Assembly (NCBI GenBank): GCA_028554755.1
Contig: JAPTOF010000003.1
Coordinates: 3,886,501-3,950,500 of the forward strand
From: Cordia subcordata
Taxonomy: Eukaryota; Streptophyta; Magnoliopsida; Boraginales; Cordiaceae
DNA: 64,000 nucleotides
Direction of reading: 5' to 3'
Shown here one piece after another: positions 36,123 to 47,632 of the stretch. How positions within the stretch are numbered: position 1 is the stretch's first letter; each line of letters begins with the position of its first letter. Made by a program: the position numbers and the translations under genes. Under the pieces are notes generated by a model, which searched no databases, was not told the DNA's origin, and saw only the letters and a program-made list of their open reading frames with translations.

Positions 36123-36720
36123 TTATTTACAACCATGAGAACCTTCAACAGATTCTTGGTTCATTGCTTTGATTGGAAATTCTGCTACAGGAGCAGAGGA
36201 TTTACTGCTTTTAATATATTTATCAACTAAGCCGATGCCAGGTGCGATAAAACTCGTCGGTAACCTGGAGCGAAGCTGTTTTGTAACACTAGGGACAACT
36301 CTGCGCATCATGTTTGTCATAGAGAAGTCTCCAAAAGTTGGACTACCTTTTTTCTTCTGTTCTTTCCGTTCTGCTGGAACTTCAAGAGCCAAGGCACTGT
36401 AAAGCCCTGTAACTTGATTTTGCAAAGATGTGATCATCTGCTTTATTTCTGATAAGTCTGTATTGACTTTGTTGATCCGGCTGTTGTCTCTTTCAGTAAG
36501 AATATTGTTAATCCGATCACGAATACTTTGTAGATCATGGATACCATTAATACTATCTATTTCTTTTTCCAATGATGCAAAATCATTAGATAATTGCCGA
36601 ATCAGTTCTAAAATCTTAGATCTATTACTGGTAGTTAAATCTGTTATCGAAACTGATTTTCATCTGACTTTTGAAGAATTCCAAATCGAAGAAACGTTGT
36701 TATCAAGATGTAAATCAAAA
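36123..36720 (-). pseudogene. Viral coiled-coil ORF, C-terminal part
   Basis: Frame 36572-36123 (149 residues), extended upstream to about 36,720 through one stop. Residues rich in N, D, I, L and Q with heptad character suggest a coiled coil, followed by a basic, G/S/T-rich tail. It ends exactly where RNase H coding begins (36,122), which cannot be the native order, so a deletion or recombination joined them. Function not recognised; a C-terminal part of the transactivator-like gene is one possibility. Confidence 0.45.
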
Positions 36721-36739
36721 TAACAATTTTTGCTTTTAT

Positions 36740-36952
36740 CAAGAAGTTTGAAACGAAATGAGGGGTCCATCTATTTCACTTTGTACTCAAATAAATCCTT
36801 GGTGGAGCCACTCAGATATCAAGATACTAATGCCCATGTGTGTGGGTTACACGTGTCTATTCTTTTCAGCAAAATAACCAAACCCAAGGGGCCTAAGTGC
36901 AATATTTCATATCTTATGTACAAATAGCTTATCAGATGAAAATCAAAACCCG

Positions 36953-36984
<32 letters not shown>

Positions 36985-39045
36985 CTTTCTCTGCCGAACC
37001 GGAAAAAAAAATCCTTCCACTTAAGTCATCAATTTCGCAAGCTACTTCGGGAAAAGAATTGGAGGACACGAGTAATACTATGTGGGTTGCAATTAGGTAA
37101 GATGTTATGACTTAATTTTTTAAGCTTAATTATGTTGGTTGGTTGTAATTCTTGTAAATATATTTTGTATGTGTGTGATGTTATACATATTTGAATTGAA
37201 ACCCACTTGCTCGGTTGCTTTAATTCAAACTTTATAAGCTGTCACATGCTTAATAATCTGGTAAGACTGCGTGAAAATCTGTTATTTGTATGTAATCAGT
37301 TTGAATTTGTGTTATATTTGGGTGTGTAGATAACTGGGTGACTAAAGATGGTATGAAAGATGTGATATATGTGGCAGTAACGTACCTGTGCTCGTGTTCT
37401 TGGGAAGTTCTGTATACTGTGCTAAGCAAGAATATGGAATAAGAATGGTTTTCTATACTTGGTTATGAACATCTTAAATTGTCTCGGATGCATATATTTG
37501 CTCTTAGAGGTGTTTGTGATATTCGTATATGAGGTCTAAATTGGCAGAAGGAGTTGAGTGAGTGAGAAGTCAGATAGATACACTTGGTTTAACCACTAGA
37601 AGTTGGGAAATGATGTGTTTATATGTACATATCTGCTTAGAGATTAGTCTCTGTAATTTCATATGAATAAATACTTATAATAGTTGATTTCTTGCTATCA
37701 ACTTGTAGATGTGTTTGGAATGTTTATATGTGAGATTGAATTGGTATATTGAAGTAAGGCAGGCTTGGCTTGGCATGGCATGATTGTGGTGTGTTGTTGT
37801 TGACAGGGAAAGAAAGAAAAGTAATATGTTTTTGAAGATTGATTTGACATGATCAAATATATGAGTATGAGATGAATGAATTGAGCTAGTTTATTATTGT
37901 TATTATTTGTTTCATGGTTTATGTCTTAGCCTGAGTTAAATTTATAAATATTGTGGAGTATTATGGAATTATGAATTTATTAGATTACTTAACACCACTT
38001 GCTTTAGGTGTACCAGATGAATAATATGATACTTCTGTTTTAATTAATTTTACAGCTTTATGTTAGCAAGCATTTGATGAATTACAATTATTATTCTCTT
38101 TGAATTCTTTTACATTGACTTGTCATCAGATAAGTGTGACATTTTCTTGGATGTGATATTTATGATGTTGTGTTAACTAAAAATTGTCATAATTATTAGG
38201 CAAGTAGACGTTTGACTAAATGTTGGGTTGAGGTAAGTTGAACATTTCTTTTAAACTACTTCCCCAAAAGCTACCTGGATGCTATGATCGATGCCTATAT
38301 ATAGTTGGTTTCATTCCTTTCTTTGTCGGTTATGTCCATTTTCAGCTTGGGAATTACATGAGATTACTTTGAATACTTGGGCTTTGAAATCCTGTGTTAT
38401 ATGCGATGTGTGAAACTGGTGAATATGATGAGTTATGTGTACTATGTGAAAATCCCTGGGGCTACGACACCCATCTAGCTAGTGAGATTACCTAGTATCT
38501 TGGTATGAAACGTAATTCCTGTGCCCATAGATGGGAGATGATTCACCATACGGAGATGTGGGACCGCAGGTGGCCATTCTATCCCAGGTCGGTGGGAGAT
38601 GCTCCACCAGACCGGAAGAGGCCTAGCGGTGAAGTCTAGGCCTAGTGGGTTTGTGAATGGTGTTCAAGTATGTTACATATCGTGGCCCTAGGAGGTGCCA
38701 TGTGGAATAATATGTATTGTGCTTGTGTGAAAGTGGTATGACTGGGTGTACCGAGTGCCTAGGAAGTTGAGAGATGCCTTGTATAAGAGGGACGAGCTTG
38801 GGTTATAAGTGATATATATTTTATTTCTATTTTATTTGCCTTGGTGTTATGTATGAGGTATGTGGTGGTTAGCCTATCTTTTTCGTCCGGGGTGACCCTG
38901 AGCCTGACTCTGGGCGTCCAGCTTACTAGCATTGTTTCGGTCATTATATCAATTACATGTTTTTGCAGGGTGATGGTTGGCAATTCAAGAGAGGACCTTT
39001 CTTGGCATTTGTGGATGTAATTTAATTAACTTATAGCTTGGATTT
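36740..39045. mobile_element. Probable long LTR, left part
   Basis: Non-coding block that reads like the LTR of a large Gypsy-type element. It has a (CT)n tract (36,955-36,980), a leader-like stretch ending in a splice-donor-like GTAAGATG near 37,097, and repeated GTGGGAGATG-CACCA words (38,520-38,610). The matching right end is at 44515-44697, finishing GGGGGCGTGACA. The left border is not determined. It is interrupted by Copia B. Confidence 0.5.
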
Positions 39046-39050
39046 ATATG

Positions 39051-42000
39051 TGTTGGGGAAAAACATGCAAACACGAAGAATACGAGAAGAAATAACGGAC
39101 ACAAGAAATTACGTGGTTCGGCTTTGAAGCCTACGTCCACGGGCAGCAGAGAATAATTCTATTACTGATCACGAATGGTACAAGGCTCTCACTTTGGTTT
39201 CTCTCTCACACCTTAACGTAATGAAAATTGCCACATATTTATAGTGCTAGGGTTTCCTAAACCTATTAAGCTACTAATTAATTATGGGCCACAAAAGGTA
39301 ATAAGGTAATAAGTGAATAAGGGGCCCAAGAATACGGGCCACATTCAACAAATCTCCACCTTGGCACGTATTCGCTCCAATCAATACGCCATCATCCCTG
39401 TAGCCAACTGCCTCTAAGAGTTCAATGCTCCGCACCGCAAATAGCAACCAAGTCCAAACAATGCTTAAACTTGCTGACTGGAACCACCTTAGTCATCATA
39501 TCTGCTGGATTCTCATGGATAGAAATCTTCTGCACCGATTTGATTCCTTTTGATATAATATCTCTGATAAAATGATATCTGATATCAATGTGTTTAGTTC
39601 TCTCATGATACATCTGATTCTTCGTCAGATGGATTGCACTCGCTATCACAAAAGATCAGATTGTATCTTGCTGCAGTCCAAGATCACGAACCAGGCCTTG
39701 TAACCACATGGCTTCCTTCACAGCTTCTGCAATTGCCATGTACTCCGCTTCAGTAGTTGACAATGCCATAGTAGACTGTAATGTCGCTTTCCAACTGATA
39801 GCACATCCAAAGAGAGTAAACACGTAACCTGTCAGAGATTTTCTCTTATCAAGGTCACCCGCAAAGTCTGAATCACAATAACCCACCAATCTCGCGCAAT
39901 CTCCAGTCATCTTGCTAAATAGCAATCCTATATTCGCAGTGCCACGCAAATATCTCATTATCCATTTCACCGCTTCCCAGTGTGTTTTCCCAGGTGATGT
40001 CATATACCTGCTCACAACACTAACTGCATGTGAAATATCAGGACGAGTGCACACCATAGCATACATCAAGCTACCAACAGCACTCAAGTATGGAACATGA
40101 GACATATGCTCCACCTCCTCCTCAGTTTAGTTTTAGGTGACAAATCTGCAGACAATTTGAAGTGAGCGATGGCGGCACACTCACGAGCTTAGCTTTAAGC
40201 ATCCCGAAACGCTCCAGCACCTTCTCAATATAACTTTGTTGAGACAAGAATAGCTTCCCAGCGTTTCTATATCTGTGAATCTCCATGCCAAGAATCTTCT
40301 TCGTTGCTCCAAGATCCTTCATCTCAAACTCATCACCTAGCTGCTTCTTTAATTCGTTGATTGCAGACATGCTTTTAGCAGCAATAAGCATATCATCGAC
40401 ATACAACAAAGAAATACACAAACGAACCATCCGAAGCTTCTTGAGATATACACACGTCGTAGGCACTCCTTGTGTATCCAACACCTACCATGAATGTGTC
40501 AAATCTCTTGTACCATTGCCGAGGTAACTGCTTCAACCCATACAATGACTTCTTCAGTTTGCAAACATGGTTCTCCTTACCAGGAACTACATACCTCCTA
40601 CGACTCATGTAAATTTGCTCTTCAAGATCACCATGCAAAAACGCCGTTTTCACATCTAGCTGCTCAAGCACTAAGTCATGAAGAGTAACCAAGGCAAGTA
40701 AAACCCTGATGGAAGTATGCTTCACAACCGGAGAGAACACTTCGTTGAAGTCAACACCCTCCCTTTGTGTATAGCCTTTTGCCACCAACCGTGCCTTGTA
40801 TCGAGGACCTTCAACCCCTGAGTACCTTTCTTTTCTTGTAAACCCATTTGCAACCGACAATTCATTCCCTTAGGCAATTCAACAAGCTCCCATGTTTGAT
40901 TCTTATGAAGAGACTCAATCTCCTCACTCATGGCACCCACCCACTGAGCAGAATCTTTCCCAGATATGGCCTCTTTGTATGAATTCGGCTCATGTCCTTC
41001 AATTGTTTCGGCAACAGTCAAAGCATAAGCAACAAAATCAGCGTATCCATACCTTTGAGGCTCTCTAATCTGTCTTCTTTCTCGCCCAGTGGCAATACTG
41101 TACTTCTGTTGTTCTGGCATATTTTGATCATGTGCCTCAGTTGGTTGAGTCGGCTGAATTTGACTGCTACTATTGCTAGATGGAACATTTGATACATCAG
41201 AAAATACCTCCACCTGCTCTTTGACACCGTGGTCTAAATCAGCTACCGCTTTCTCCTTTTCTTGGTCTAATAAAGCAGACTCATTGAACGTGACATCCCT
41301 GCTGATGAGAAAACCTGGAGACTTTGGATCTATGCACCACAACCTGTAACCTTTCCTCTCGGACGCATAGCCTAGAAATATGCATTTCTTTGCCCTCGGT
41401 TCCAACTTGCCATCCTTCACGTGAGCGTATGCAGGGCAACCGAACACCCTCAATCGAGAGTAGTGAGCTTACGGACCATAAATCAAAAGGAGTTTTCAAT
41501 TCAATAGCTTTGGATGGGGACCTATTCACCAAGTAGCATGCCGTATTGACGGCTTCACCAAAAGTCTTGACTCAAACTGCAGTTGGGAGAGCATACAACG
41601 AGCTCTCTCCTGAGTTCTATTCATGCGTTCGCAACTCCATTCTGTTGTGGTGTCCCTACACATGTGCGGTGTCTCACAATGCCATGTTCCTTGCGTAACT
41701 CATCAAACTCTTTGTTGCAATATTCCAACCCATTGTCACCCTAAGACGCTTAATTTGTTTACCAGTCTGCTTCTCAATCAACGTCTTCCACTCGACAAAT
41801 GTTGGAAACGCCTCATCTTTAGTTTTTAAGAAGTATACCCACACCATCCGAGAGTATGCATCAATGAAAGTGATGTAATACCTGGCACCTTTCTTGGAAG
41901 GAACTTTATTAGGACCCCAAAGATCAGAATGAATATAATCAAGTGTGCCTTTGGTGTTCTCCTGCCCCTTACTGAACTTCACCCTGGTTTGCTTTCCAAA

Positions 42001-44509
42001 GACACAATGCTCGCAGAATTCAAGCTTTCCAGTTTTTTGTCCACAAAGCAAATACCTCTTGCTAATCTCGGTTAGTCCCCTCTCGCTCATATGGCCCAAC
42101 CTTTTGTGCCATAACTGCGTAGTGTCATTATCACTCTCCTCAGATGTAACAGCTGCAACACCTGTAACTGTACTACCTTGAAGGATATATAGGCCGCCAA
42201 TCAAGTTCCCTTTCAAGAGCACAATTGCACCTTTGGTCACCTTTAAGACACCATTCTCACTTCGGAATTTGTATTCATGAGAATCCAAACGCCCAAGAGA
42301 AATCAAGTTTTTCTTCAGCTCCGGTACATGCCAACACTCGAGAGATCTTGTAATACCATCAAACATCTTGATATTTATGATGCCCATTCCCTCTACCTTT
42401 AACGAAAGATCATTGCCTAGAAAGACTTTCCCTTCTCTTTTGGAATAAGAAGAGAACGATCGCGCCTAGGACACATATGGAACGTTGCACCAAAGATCAA
42501 GAATCCATTGATTTTGCCATCGTGATCCACTCACGATCAAAAGTTCCGGTACTACTCGAGTTATCTCCATCATCACAAGACTCTCCACCACATTAGCTGA
42601 ATTCTCCACCTTTTTCTTTCCTTTTCTCGATCTTGGACATTCTTTCTTAATGTGACCCTTTTGCCACACTCAAACAGCGTAGCTTCCTTGCTCTTGATTT
42701 TGACCTTGACTTGCTTTTCTTTCTATCCAAGATCCACCTCTATTCTCCGATCTCCTCTACTCACTAAACCTTCCCCATGAACTTCTTCCCTATGTCCGGA
42801 ATATGTGTTTGAAGATCCTTCGATTTTAATGAAGTAATCACATCTTCAAAAGTAATTTTATCCCTCCGTACAACATAGTGTCCACAAAGTTCATATATGA
42901 AGGCGGTAAGGAGCATAACACGATCATAGCTTGATCTTCGTCATCAATTTTAACACCCACATCCTTCAAAGCAATAAAACAAGAGGTAAACTCATCAAGA
43001 TGTTGTTTTAGTGAGGTACCTTCTTTCATTCTAAGATGATACAATCGCTTCTTCAAATAGAGGCAATTAGTGAGAGATTTAGATGCATACAATTCCACCA
43101 AAGTATTCCAAGCCTCAACTGCTGTCGTCTTCTCGGAATCTCCAAAGAATACTTCATTTGTCACGGACATATGTATTGCACTCAAGGCTTTCGCCGAGTT
43201 CTTCTCTCATTCTTTGGTTCTATCTTTTCCGGGATCACTCCTTCAATGACTTTCCAAAGTCCCTGCATTGTCATAAATGTCTTGAATCTGATCCTCCAAA
43301 GACTGAAACTCATTCTCCCGTCAAACTTCTCGATTTCAAACTTTCCACCTGTGGAAGACATCTTCGTTTGCTCAAAAATCACACTTCGGGATTGAATTTG
43401 GCTCAATGGATCGCAAAAACGTCGAAAAACCTTAGGAACACCCTTGGTCAACTTTGGTCAACACTGGTCAAAGTCAAACCTGTTGGCCAAAGTCATCACC
43501 GTCCCTAAACACGTACTTCGGAGCAGAATCTGAAAAAACAGAGCCCAAAAACGGACTCAGCACGTCGAAAAACGTGGGGTAAGGCTTTGGTCAAACTCGG
43601 TCAACCCTTGGTCAATGGTCAACGGTCAGAGTCAACCCCGGTCAAACCCTGGTCAACGCTGGTCAAAGGTCAAAACAGTTTTTTTTTTTTTTTGTTTCAG
43701 GACTAAATCTAAGCCCAAATAAAAATTTCTTTTTTATTCTTTTGGCCTAAACTAAGCTCAAACCCAAAAAAGAAATTTATTATTTTTCCGCCTAACCTGC
43801 CCAACAAAAATTAATTAACCCAAGACCCAAGGCCTAGCCAAAATTGGACAAGGCCACTACCAGCCCGATCCAAATAAACCCAAAGACCCAAAGCCTACAA
43901 ACCCTAAACCCGCTTTACAAACTTGAACCAATTTCCAAAAATAATACCGAATACCAAAACCAACCTCAAGAGCACGCGAACTCTATCTTCTTCGCTTGTT
44001 CTTCAAACCCAAACACGAACCAGACCCGACGCAAGCTTCCACTCCAACCACCAACGCTCAACGTAGACAGCACTGGAGCACTCCTCGCCAAACAAAGACC
44101 TTTGTTTAGTTAGGCATCGTTTGGTTTGAGAAATTTTGGTTTCACAGTGAGTTTTGATTTTTCCTTTTTCCCTCAAGCAGCGGAATATATCTAAGCTCTG
44201 ATACCAGTTTGTTGGGGAAAAACATGCAAACACGAAGAATACGAGAAGAAATAACGAACACAAGAAATTACGTGGTTCGGCTTTGAAGCCTACGTCCACA
44301 GGCAGCAGAGAATAATTCTATTACTGATCACGAATGGTACAAGGCTCTCACTTTGGTTTCTCTCTCACACCTTAACGTAATGAAGATTGCCACATATTTA
44401 TAGTGCTAGGGTTTCGTAAACCTATTAAGCAACTAATTAATTATGGGCCACAAAAGGTAATAAGGTAATAAGTGAATAAGGGGCCCAAGAATACGGGCCA
44501 CATTCAACA
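39051..44509 (-). mobile_element. Young complete Copia retrotransposon B
   Basis: Structurally complete minus-strand Copia. The LTRs 39051-39350 and 44210-44509 are both 300 bp, start TGTTGGGG, end CAACA, and differ at five sites by my alignment. ATATG flanks both sides (39046-39050, 44510-44514). The primer site (TGGTATCAGAGC on the minus strand) lies at about 44,194-44,206, and a purine tract adjoins the 3' LTR at 39,351. Minus-strand order: gag (43451-42838), zinc knuckle and protease (about 42669-42466), integrase (42387-41674, then 41453), RT (40860-40122, Y-V-D-D near 40,400), RNase H (40114-39422). Several one- or two-base frameshifts and a lost D-[ST]-G motif make it non-autonomous despite its young LTRs. 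Confidence 0.95.
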
Positions 44510-44514
44510 ATATG

Positions 44515-44697
44515 TAATCAACTTGAATCTATAAAATAATTGGTCTTGATGGTATTAGTGCTCTGATGGAATTTTGTGAGATATCTTAGTTTTTGTACTG
44601 CATTTTAGAGCCTTGCGGGTTAGGAGGAGCGATCTTCTTAGACTCGCGGTGATCACATCCCCGAGTTCAAGTGGATGGATTTGGGGGCGTGACACCT
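44515..44697. mobile_element. Probable long LTR, right end
   Basis: Continuation of 36740-39045 across the Copia B target site. It ends TTTGGGGGCGTGACA, typical of plant LTR ends, but no primer site follows, so it is a solo or truncated LTR. Confidence 0.5.
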
Positions 44698-44983
44698 CTT
44701 GCGCTTCCAACGCCACTGGCCTCACATCTTAGCACAAATGAACCACAACCTTCCTTCGTTTCCTACTGGAGATGTATGGAAAAGTTTGAAAAGAATATGG
44801 TTAGCAAACAGGAACTAAGATTCATATTGCACTCATAAATATGTTACAATAGATTTGAGTCAGGAAGGAGTCCTGACCTCCTTATTTAGTACATAAGCTA
44901 CTCTAGGCAGAAAATTATAAACTTAAGAATACACAGTGTTTGTTGTGTGCAAGTGAAATATTTTTCTTGCTTTTCTTCAATCT

Positions 44984-45702
44984 GTGTTAGGCTATCTCCA
45001 ACAGCAATCTTATTGGTTCTTGTTTGTTGTTGCCGAAACAGGTCGTTCCAGTACTTGTGTTGTTAACTCATCCGGAGATAAGTCTTTGGTAGATCTTTCG
45101 GGAATTTGGACTTTCCCTTTGTTAAGGAATAGACGAACCAGTGGAGTAGATTCCTTCTCCCTGAGCTTTATATGCTCTTGTTCCATTTTTGGCAAATGGT
45201 CAGCCATCAAAGGATTTGATGCTTTAGGCTGGGCTACCGTTTGTTTCCCAGTATTAGTTTGAAACAGGCTATCGTATGACTGAGTCTGACCAGTAGTTTT
45301 ACTTGTCCGGCTACTTGAAGCATTGCTTGAGTAATCCTTCTTACTGTTGTCATCTCCCACTAAGATAAACTTAGTTAGGTCAATGGATTCCCGTGGAGTC
45401 TCATTGTTATGACTTTTGTGAGTCCGCTTCTTCGGTTTGTGTTGGTGCATCAAAAGATTCCTTGGCGTTTCCAAAAGAAATTTGCTTTACGTCCTCAATC
45501 AGTTGAGGAAGCATAGCTTGCCAATTTCTTCCTTCCTGGATCCATTGTTCAATGTGATCCATCATTTGATCCTTCATTCGTTAGATTGCCTGGTCAACTA
45601 AGGAAGTCGGCGAGGACATTTTGTCTTCCTGTAATATGTTCAATAACATACGATCAGTGAGATAAATTTTGTCTCCATGCTATCATACGCTTATTTGCAA
45701 TT
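44984..45702 (-). pseudogene. Viral RNase H tail and downstream ORF, copy 2
   Basis: Homologue of 35689-36122 that runs further downstream. It holds the RNase H end (with a stop inside) and a hydrophilic S/T/K/Q-rich frame (45474-45010). A 12-bp insert near 45,560 is absent from the other copy. Here RNase H is preceded by the real reverse transcriptase, so this copy shows the native order. Product unidentified. Confidence 0.6.
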
Positions 45703-46880
45703 TTACTCTTGAGATCTTTCTCCATCCAAGCCTTTACTTGAGTGTTATCAGACCTAATTACTGAAGGGATATCTGGATAAGCATGTTCAATTAGTATTGG
45801 TTCCCATTTTTCTACTGCTAAAACCACTACTAATAATTCTTTATCATTAGAGTGATAGTTAATTTGGCTTTTATTAAACGTTCCAGATTTGTAAGCTCAA
45901 ATCTCTTCCGTTTCCTTTCATCCTGGTGTTCTCTGCAAAAGACAAGCACCCCAATTAGTATTAGAAGCATCGGTTACTAATACTGATTGTTTTCCTTGTT
46001 CTGGCAAGGTTAGAACTGTATGGTTCTTCACCCTTGCTTTTAACATTACTACTGCCTTTCAGTCTTTGTCTATCCAAGTTCATTGCTCGCCTTTCTTCAA
46101 CTTCTTCTGCAATGGAGCCCTTAGTTTGGTCAGATTTTTTATGAACTTTTTGTCATGTGTGAGAAGTCTAAGAAATCGCTGTATTTGCTTGGTATCTTCC
46201 AAATCATCTGGATATTCCAAGATCTTAGTAGCAATGTGAGGTTGCTTTTCGATCTTATTTCCTTTAATCTTGAGTCCTAAGAATTCGACTTCTGTAACTC
46301 CAATCTGACTCTTCTTCTTACTGAGTATTAAATTACTCTTATTAATCACCTCTGCAAATCTTCACAAATGTTCCTTGTGTTCTTCCTTGATTTTGCGGAA
46401 AACTAAAATGTCATCAACATAAACACAAGTAAATTGATTAATAGGATTAAGAAATTTGTCCATTTTTCGTTGGAATATTTGAGGAGTGTTGCAAAATCCC
46501 ATCGGTAAAACATTCCATTCGTATTGTCCTAAGGGAGTGGAGAAAGCTGAAAACTCTTTACTTTCTTCTACTAATCTTATTTGATAAAATCCACTCTTAG
46601 CATCAAACTTAGAATAGATATTGCTATTAGCTTTTGCTTTGACCAATAACTCTTGCTTGGCTAAATAGTAACCACCAAATTGAGTTACTTGGTTTAGTGG
46701 TCTATAATCTATAACCGTTCTTGACTCACCTCTCTTGATTTCAGAGTGATTTCTTACTAAGATTGCTGGACAAGAATTAGGAGATTTTGATTCTCTTATT
46801 AATCCTAGTCTTGCTATATGCATTTCAAAATCTTTCCAGTCTTCACTGTTTTTGCTATATGTATTCCAAACGGTATTGTT
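45703..46880 (-). pseudogene. Endogenous pararetrovirus RT-RNase H
   Basis: Reverse transcriptase and RNase H of the caulimovirid, minus strand. RT motifs visible: F-D-A-K-S-G-F-Y-Q-I near 46,590, L-P-M-G-F-C-N-T-P-Q near 46,490 and the catalytic Y-V-D-D-I-L near 46,410. The connection domain follows (46349-46080). RNase H has V-T-D-A-S near 45,970 and R-S-D-N near 45,750. Stops at about 46,360 and 46,078 and more in RNase H show that it is dead. The N-terminal part of RT is missing at about 46,880. No tRNA primer site or complete genome is seen, and nothing suggests a replication-competent copy. Confidence 0.88.
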
Positions 46881-46887
46881 GAATAGT

Positions 46888-47632
46888 GTCTTAGTGCGTA
46901 TTCAGCAACACAAAAAAAATTTGTTTACTAACTTTTAGTATTGTGACTGTGTCAAAATATTATTTCTCAAAGTTATTACTATTCGGTAAAGTAATGTTTC
47001 AAATAGTTTTTCAGGTAACTTTTACCACTTTAACTAGCTCTTTTCAAACGCTAAACATTTTAACATTCCCCAAAAAGTTCGTAGTATTTCATCTTCTTTT
47101 TTTTTTGGGGCCAATTCTACCATTTCTCTATTTTAATAGAAATATTAAACTTTTTCTTCAATCTTTTCTCTGCATTTTTTGCCTTTTCTTTCACAAATAT
47201 AAATAAAAAAGCAAAAATAATAATTTAAAATTCTTTTAAAATTGAAATATATTAAAAAGTATATTTATATAGTCCATCTATTTTTTATTTTAAAAATAAA
47301 ATGCTTTATAAAAAAAATTTATTATGTTTCAATAATAAAATATTATTATAAAAATATATACCTAATTAAAAAATAAATTATGTATATCTAATGAAAAAAT
47401 AAATTATCTAAATCAACTAATAATAATACTTATTATAAATAACGTAACAATAACAATGTAATATTAATGTCTTTTTTATCATTTTACTTTTATCAGCTAA
47501 TCCAATAACTAATTTCACCAAACACATGTTCAATCAGCTAATTAAACAGTTATCTGTTAACAGCTAGTTAAACTACTATTTGCTAATAGCTTTTCACTAC
47601 TCTAACAGCTAATTGTGTCGAACATGTCCTTA
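46888..47632. mobile_element. Possible hAT-like element
   Basis: AT-rich block beginning TTAGTGCGTATTCAGCAACACA and ending with the reverse complement of AAGGACATGTTCGACACAAT, weakly inverted ends typical of hAT MITEs. It abuts the truncated viral RT. No protein, and the termini are imperfect. Confidence 0.35.

Noticed and set aside
44800..44980. Viral promoter and leader on the minus strand
   Set aside because: Some AT-rich TATA-like words, but no convincing primer site or polyadenylation layout.
32263..46880. Viral locus as a replication-competent provirus
   Set aside because: Multiple stops, frameshifts, an inversion, a missing RT N-terminus and an 8 kb interruption rule this out.
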